Program-made: the position numbers and the translations under genes
Source: Luteimonas rhizosphaericola
GTDB taxonomy: Bacteria; Pseudomonadota; Gammaproteobacteria; Xanthomonadales; Xanthomonadaceae
Length of the DNA: 64,000 nt
NCBI RefSeq assembly: GCF_029888045.1
Contig: NZ_JARXRN010000027.1
Coordinates: 1 to 64,000 of the forward strand
Direction of reading: 5' to 3'
The notes under the pieces: model-generated
Database searches by the model: none
Told to the model about the DNA's origin: nothing
What the model saw: only the letters and a program-made list of their open reading frames with translations
Shown here: piece by piece, positions 57,010 to 64,000 of the stretch
Numbering within the stretch: the stretch's first letter is position 1
How the letters are laid out: the number at the start of each line of letters is the position of its first letter

Positions 57010-58251
57010 ATGGCACATTTCGAACTCGTGGAAAAGATGGCTCCCAACGCCGTGATCAAGGTGATCGGCGTGGGCGGCGGCGGCGGCAACGCGGTCGCGC
57101 ACATGGTCGGCAGCAGCGTGGACGGCGTGGAGTTCATCACCGCCAACACCGACTCGCAGGCGATCAAGAACTGCGGCGCGAAGCTGCAGCTGCAGCTCGG
57201 CACCAATGTCACCAAGGGCCTGGGCGCGGGCGCCAACCCCGAAGTCGGCCGCCAGGCCGCGCTCGAGGATCGCGAGATCATCATGGACGCGCTGCAGGGC
57301 GCCGACATGGTGTTCATCACCGCCGGCATGGGCGGCGGCACCGGCACCGGCGCGGCGCCCGTGGTCGCGCAGCTGGCCAAGGAGATGGGCATCCTGACCG
57401 TCGCCGTGGTCACCAAGCCGTTCCCGTTCGAGGGCCGCCGCCGCATGCAGGTGGCGCTCAAGGGCATCGAGGACCTGTCGGCGCACTGCGACTCGCTGAT
57501 CACGATCCCGAACGAGAAGCTGATCACCGTGCTCGGCCGCAACGCGACCATGATCCAGGCCTTCCGCGCCGCCAACGACGTGCTGCTGGGCGCGGTGCAG
57601 GGCATCGCCGACCTGATCGTGCGCCCGGGCCTGATCAACGTCGACTTCGCCGACGTGCGCACCGTCATGTCCGAGATGGGCCTGGCGATGATGGGCACCG
57701 GCCATGCCCGCGGCGACGACCGCGCCCAGGCCGCGGCCGAGGCGGCGATCCAGAACCCGCTGCTCGACGACGTCAACCTGGCCGGCGCCAACGGCATCCT
57801 GGTCAACATCACCGCCGGCCCGGACTTCACCATGAGCGAGTTCGACGAAGTCGGCCGCACGGTGGAGAACTTCGCCAGCGAGGACGCGACCATCGTCATC
57901 GGCACCGTGCTCGACCCGGACATGGCCGACGACGTGCGCGTGACCGTGGTGGCCACCGGCCTCAACCGCGCGGCCGTGCGCCACAGCGGCCGCCACGCCG
58001 ACCACGTGCAGACCGACGCCGTCGCGCGCCGCCCGCACGTGCAGCTGATCAACACCGGCAAGCGCGACGGGACCACCGGCATGTTCGTCGAGGACACCAC
58101 CGAGGCGTTCAACCCGGGCAGCAGCATCGCCGCGGGCCTGCGCGGCCGCAGCAGCGCATCGGGCGACACCACCGCCGCGCCGCAGGTGGCCGATTTCGGG
58201 GACAGCAACTACCTCGACATCCCGGCCTTCCTGCGCCGCCAGGCGGACTGA
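57010..58251 (+). CDS. ftsZ: Cell division GTPase FtsZ
   Basis: 413 residues; agaggacaagg RBS before ATG 57010. Tubulin signature GGGTGTG at residues 108-114, T7 loop NVDFADVRTVMSEMG, and the conserved C-terminal peptide LDIPAFLRRQAD that binds FtsA and ZipA. A 126-bp leader separates it from ftsA and may hold a promoter. Confidence 0.98.
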   Translation: MAHFELVEKMAPNAVIKVIGVGGGGGNAVAHMVGSSVDGVEFITANTDSQAIKNCGAKLQLQLGTNVTKGLGAGANPEVGRQAALEDREIIMDALQGADMVFITAGMGGGTGTGAAPVVAQLAKEMGILTVAVVTKPFPFEGRRRMQVALKGIEDLSAHCDSLITIPNEKLITVLGRNATMIQAFRAANDVLLGAVQGIADLIVRPGLINVDFADVRTVMSEMGLAMMGTGHARGDDRAQAAAEAAIQNPLLDDVNLAGANGILVNITAGPDFTMSEFDEVGRTVENFASEDATIVIGTVLDPDMADDVRVTVVATGLNRAAVRHSGRHADHVQTDAVARRPHVQLINTGKRDGTTGMFVEDTTEAFNPGSSIAAGLRGRSSASGDTTAAPQVADFGDSNYLDIPAFLRRQAD

Positions 58252-58309
58252 CCTCCGCGCCGTTCCCCGGCGTCCCTCTGCTGACCTCCCGGTCTGCGCA
58301 CTCTGCATT

Positions 58310-58350
58310 CCCTTCCCCGCTCGCGGGGGGAAGGGGCCGAAGGCGGGTGG
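58310..58350. repeat. Intergenic hairpin repeat of the ccttccccgc...gcgggggaagg type
   Basis: Inverted arms cccttcccc and ggggaaggg, then ggccgaaggcgggtgggggc. This resembles the ccctctcccgc...gcgggagaggg family scattered between genes in many xanthomonads (recall, not searched). It sits between ftsZ and lpxC and may act as the ftsZ terminator. Confidence 0.7.
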
Positions 58351-58519
58351 GGGCAGCGGAGGCGCGTAGGGGTCCTTCGCGGCGCGCCATCGATCCAGCC
58401 GGGAACGGGAGATCCTTGCACGCCCGATGACGCCACCATGGCCGCGCAATGTCCGATTCCACCGCCGCGGCCGGCCCGGCGCGGCGGATTTTTCGGACAC
58501 AGCGTCGCACCGCCCTGCT

Positions 58520-58549
58520 TTCGTTCAGTTCAGGGCGCAGGGTGATAAT
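58520..58549 (+). promoter_or_regulatory. Probable lpxC promoter
   Basis: TTCGTT, 18-bp spacer, GATAAT; the start codon of lpxC is 52 bp beyond the -10 box. The 350 bp between ftsZ and lpxC hold only this and the hairpin repeat at 58310. Confidence 0.55.
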
Positions 58550-58601
58550 CTGCGCCGTTGCCCCCATCCGGGGAGCCCCGTCCGCCACAGGCCGTGACCC
58601 G

Positions 58602-59510
58602 ATGTCGCAGCAACGCACCATCAAGAACGTGATCCGCGCTACCGGCGTGGGCCTGCACAGCGGCGAGAAGGTGTTCCTCACGCTGCGCCCGGCCGCGCCC
58701 GAGACCGGCATCGTGTTCCGGCGCGTGGACCTCGAGCCGGTGGTCGAGATCCCGGCGGCCGGCGAGCTGGTGAGCGAAACCACCCTGTGCACGGGCCTGA
58801 GCCGCGAGGGCGCCAACGTGCAGACGGTCGAGCACCTGATGTCGGCGCTGGCGGGGCTTGGCATCGACAACCTGTACGTCGAGCTGTCCGCGGCCGAGGT
58901 GCCGATCATGGACGGCTCGTCCGGTCCGTTCGTGTTCCTGCTGCAGTCGGCGGGGATCGTGGAGCAGGACGCGCCCAAGCGCTTCATCCGCATCACCCGC
59001 CCGGTCGAGGTGCGCGAGGGCGACAAGATCGCGCGTTTCGAACCGCATGCCGGCTACCGCCTCGGATTCACCGTCGATTTCAACCACCCCGCGATTCCCA
59101 AGTCGCAGTCGCGCGCACAGATCGAGTTCTCCACCGAGGCCTACATCCGCGAGGTCAGCCGCGCGCGCACGTTCGGCTTCATGCGCGACCTCGAATACAT
59201 GCGCGAGCGCAACCTCGGCCTCGGCGGCTCGATGGACAACGCGATCGTGCTCGACGAGTTCCGGGTGCTCAACGACGACGGCCTGCGCTACGCCGACGAG
59301 TTCGTGCGCCACAAGATCCTCGACGCCGTGGGCGACCTGTACCTGGCCGGGCGCCCGATCCTGGGGGCCTTCGAGGGCTACAAGTCCGGCCACGCGCTCA
59401 ACAACAAGCTGGTGCGCGCGCTGCTGGCCGATCGCGGCGCCTGGGAAGAAATCACCTTCCCGCAGGCCGCACCCGCGCCGGTCGCGTACGGCGCGCCGCT
59501 GACGGCCTGA
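58602..59510 (+). CDS. lpxC: UDP-3-O-acyl-GlcNAc deacetylase LpxC
   Basis: 302 residues. [35 protein letters not shown] with zinc ligand His78, [41 protein letters not shown] (zinc His and Asp) and the C-terminal [13 protein letters not shown]. First committed step of lipid A synthesis. Confidence 0.97.
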   Translation: MSQQRTIKNVIRATGVGLHSGEKVFLTLRPAAPETGIVFRRVDLEPVVEIPAAGELVSETTLCTGLSREGANVQTVEHLMSALAGLGIDNLYVELSAAEVPIMDGSSGPFVFLLQSAGIVEQDAPKRFIRITRPVEVREGDKIARFEPHAGYRLGFTVDFNHPAIPKSQSRAQIEFSTEAYIREVSRARTFGFMRDLEYMRERNLGLGGSMDNAIVLDEFRVLNDDGLRYADEFVRHKILDAVGDLYLAGRPILGAFEGYKSGHALNNKLVRALLADRGAWEEITFPQAAPAPVAYGAPLTA

Positions 59511-59895
59511 CCGTCAAGGGCTGGCGCCCGCGGCCACGGTTGGCGGCCCCGGAGACTCCGCGGCCGAGCGACGTGGCACTCGCCATTTCACAGCGGTTCG
59601 CCGCCCTCGCGGGCCGGCCGGCGCGCGTGATCCGCCCCGGATGACGCACCTGGCTGCCGTTCGCGCGCGAGCCTCGAATCCGGCCAAATAGAGGGCGAAT
59701 CGCACCATCGGCTGCGAAACCGTGCACACATCACATTTCACGCGGTGAATGCGCGGATATAACTTTTTTCTAACGAAATCGCAGTCTTTCCCGAGCGGAC
59801 CGTTAACGTTTCACATGGATGCGGCCGATAGCATGCCGTGTCCGCGTGGGCCGGCAGGAAGCCGGGAACCGTCCACGCGGAGGCCGGGGTGGCGT
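59511..59895. other. AT-richer spacer between lpxC and dciA
   Basis: No gene recognised. At 59734-59790 the base composition falls sharply; it contains ttcacgcggtgaa, a short palindrome, tataactttttt with a six-T run, and taacg repeats. A promoter- or operator-like site or a small RNA are possible, but no reading frame or RNA family is supported. Confidence 0.35.
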
Positions 59896-60387
59896 TCAGT
59901 CGCCCGGCGTCTCGCGAGGTGCGGGTCCGTCCAGGGCCGCCAGCGCCGCGCGGAACGCGTCGTCCGTCGCGGCGGACCGGCCCGTGCCCCGTGCCGCCTG
60001 CGGCGCCGGGTCGCGACGCGTGACCGGGGACTGGAACGGTTCCTTGGCCGCCTTGATGGCGACCTCGCGCACTTGCAGCCCGATGGAGCGGGCAGCGTCG
60101 AGCAATTCGCTGGCCGCCAGGCGCAACCTGGCGTGCCAGAGGGGCGAATCGACGAGGAAGACCAGCCTGCCATCGACCACGTTGGCCAGCCGCACGTGCG
60201 GCGCCAGCGCCGGAGGCAGGAGGGGGCGCAGTTGACGGTCCAGTGCATCGAGCCCGAGGGCATGGCGCACCGGATCTCCGGCGGTACCGGACAGCAGTGC
60301 ATCGAGCGCCGTCTGCATGGTCGCGGAGCGATCCGTACCCGGCGGCACCTTTGGCGAACTGGACCGCCGTGGCAAGGAATCAGACAT
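59896..60387 (-). CDS. dciA: DciA-type protein (DUF721), replicative helicase operator
   Basis: 163 residues from ATG 60387. The core (ALDRQLRPLLPPALAPHVRLANVVDGRLVFLVDSPLWHARLRLAASELLDAARSIGL, positions ~45-100) matches the KH-like DUF721 domain. DciA is the DnaB partner in bacteria lacking DnaC. The lpxC-dciA-M23-secA neighbourhood is the one usual for xanthomonads. The last ~45 residues appear disordered. Confidence 0.88.
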   Translation of the reverse strand: MSDSLPRRSSSPKVPPGTDRSATMQTALDALLSGTAGDPVRHALGLDALDRQLRPLLPPALAPHVRLANVVDGRLVFLVDSPLWHARLRLAASELLDAARSIGLQVREVAIKAAKEPFQSPVTRRDPAPQAARGTGRSAATDDAFRAALAALDGPAPRETPGD

Positions 60388-60394
60388 CAGGTAT

Positions 60395-61306
60395 ATGACT
60401 CTACACACACTCTCCGTGCAGACGCTGTCGACGCTCCACTCGCTCGGCCGACGCCTGCAGGCACGACTGGTCCAGAAGCCGCTCGCTGCCGCCATCGTCC
60501 TCGTCGGCTCCGGCCTGATCATGGGGGGCGCGCTCAACGCCACCACGGTGAACCAGCTGCAGCAGCAGGTGTCCGGCCAGGCGGAAACGCTCGAGTCCAC
60601 CCGCCGCGAGGCGCAGCGTGAAGTCAACGCCCTGGCCGCGCGCCTGGGCGAACTGCAGGCGCAGGCCAACCGCCTCAACGCGCTGGGCGACCGCCTGACC
60701 CGCATCGCCAAACTCGGCGACGGCGAGTTCGATTTCGACAAGCCGGTCGCCCTGGGCGGTGCCGAGACCAGCCAGGACATGGCGGCGCGGCAGCTCGTGG
60801 ACGGGCTGGACGACGTCGATGCGCAGTTCGGCCAGGCCGGGCGCCAGCTCTCGGTGCTCGAGGCGCTGCTGTTCGACCAGGAGCTCGAGCGCAACGCCAT
60901 GCCGTCGCGCTCGCCGGTGGCCAGCAGCTACATCACCTCCGGCTACGGCGGCCGCGCCGATCCGTTCGGCGGCGGCAGCCAGTTCCACAAGGGCATCGAT
61001 TTCGACGCCACCACCGGCGATCCGGTGATGACGGTCGCCGACGGCGTGGTCAGCTTCTCCGGCGTGCGCAGCGGCTACGGCAACGTGGTCGAGGTCGACC
61101 ACGGCAACGGCTTCGTCACCCGCTACGCGCACAACTCGCGCAACACGGTGAAGGTCGGCGACCTGGTGCGGGTGGGACAGGAGATCGCGAAGGCCGGCTC
61201 CACCGGGCGCTCGACCGGCGCCCACGTGCATTTCGAAGTCTGGGAGAACGGGCGCGTGCACAACCCGCGCAAGTTCCTGGGCGAGATGGGCGCAAAGCGG
61301 GGCTGA
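60395..61306 (+). CDS. M23 family metallopeptidase with N-terminal TM and coiled coil
   Basis: 303 residues. TM at ~30-50 (LAAAIVLVGSGLIMGGAL), coiled coil ~53-100, and an M23 lysostaphin-like domain with zinc ligands in FHKGIDFDA (H, D) and HVHFEVWENG (H). It probably cuts peptidoglycan crosslinks in the periplasm. Start codon only 7 bp from divergent dciA. Confidence 0.92.
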   Translation: MTLHTLSVQTLSTLHSLGRRLQARLVQKPLAAAIVLVGSGLIMGGALNATTVNQLQQQVSGQAETLESTRREAQREVNALAARLGELQAQANRLNALGDRLTRIAKLGDGEFDFDKPVALGGAETSQDMAARQLVDGLDDVDAQFGQAGRQLSVLEALLFDQELERNAMPSRSPVASSYITSGYGGRADPFGGGSQFHKGIDFDATTGDPVMTVADGVVSFSGVRSGYGNVVEVDHGNGFVTRYAHNSRNTVKVGDLVRVGQEIAKAGSTGRSTGAHVHFEVWENGRVHNPRKFLGEMGAKRG

Positions 61307-61677
61307 GGCTGGGGGGCTGGCAGTCCGGCGCTCAGGCGCCGGCGTGCCGGGGCAGGCACAGGATCCGGCGACGGAGTTAAGGCAGGGGCTGTCTGGTGGC
61401 AGGCGGACTGGTCCAGGACGTCGCCGCCGGCCCGTGGCTGGTGTCGCGAGTGCCGGCAGGTCGGGCTTGGCGCGACGATCGGTCGATGGCTAGGCCCGTT
61501 CCGGGCGCGGACGGACTCCGGTCTGAAGCTGGATACGGCTCGGCCTGACGACCGGGCGGGTGGTTCGCCCGCGTCTCGCGTGGCGACGCGTTCGGCATCG
61601 GGGCGGCTGCGGGATGCGTTGGGCGCCCATTGAAATCGCCCGGGGGCGCCTCCACGGTACAATGCGCGTTGCCATCG

Positions 61678-61702
61678 AAAAGGGCGCCTCTGCGCCCTTT
61701 TT
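61678..61702 (+). terminator. Terminator/attenuator-like hairpin in the secA leader
   Basis: Perfect 10-bp stem aaaagggcgc / gcgccctttt, 4-nt loop, and T-run. A tacaat -10-like hexamer lies at 61658-61663, so a transcript from it would meet the hairpin almost at once; ttgaaa at 61630 is 22 bp from it, a poor spacing. It may end M23 readthrough or attenuate secA. The rest of 61307-61760 shows only a gcgccgg hairpin at 61325-61342. Confidence 0.75.
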
Positions 61703-61760
61703 CATTTGCCGGCTGAGCGCGCCGCGCGCGCCCCGGTCCCGCCCACCTTCCGGTACATCC

Positions 61761-64000
<2,240 letters not shown>

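Overview
The window is about 64 kb of very GC-rich DNA with a gammaproteobacterial, Xanthomonadaceae (Lysobacteraceae)-type gene order. The supporting features are a type II secretion operon in Xps order (E-F-G-H-I-J-K-L-M-N-D, with an XpsN-like gene in place of gspC), a dcw cluster followed by lpxC, dciA, an M23 peptidase and secA, and the nrdR-ribD / ribE-ribBA-ribH-nusB-thiL arrangement. A Luteimonas/Lysobacter-like organism is my inference; no 16S rRNA is present to confirm it.

Layout. 1-4335: 3' part of a trimeric autotransporter adhesin with large internal duplications. 4534-6462: secreted subtilisin-family protease. 6685-18756: type II secretion operon, probably the exporter of that protease. 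18994-26172: a patchy region with four exported proteins of unknown function, two family-2-like glycosyltransferases, and the housekeeping genes pncB, pyrF and map. 26258-30691: ettA, an RcnB-type periplasmic protein, glyA, nrdR. 30711-37856: riboflavin genes (ribD, FMN riboswitch, ribE, ribBA, ribH), interrupted by a methyltransferase and an oxidoreductase gene, then nusB and thiL. 37857-42296: REP-like palindromes, a PatB/MalY-type C-S lyase, yraN, an LpoA-like lipoprotein, rsmI and RNase P RNA. 43603-58251: dcw cluster from mraZ to ftsZ in tightly overlapping order, but with no murG between ftsW and murC. 58602-64000: lpxC, dciA, M23 peptidase, and secA, which runs off the window.

The most unusual feature lies inside the secretion operon. 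The pseudopilin genes gspG, gspH and gspJ are preceded by long stretches that should not be there in a compact operon. In front of gspH and gspJ these stretches contain tandem arrays of an 84-bp unit (exactly 28 codons, four recognisable copies each). In front of gspG there is a single degenerate 81-bp copy. A core related to gccgtggcgacggc lies exactly 53 nt before the first codon of the mature pseudopilin in all three genes. If translated, the arrays give leader peptides of about 55, 184 and 163 residues where about 10 are usual. I do not know of a description of such an element.

Functionally the window joins cell-envelope construction (peptidoglycan precursors, divisome, lipid A, Sec translocase) with protein export (T2SS, adhesin, protease) and a vitamin/one-carbon block (riboflavin, thiamine, NAD, glycine/serine).
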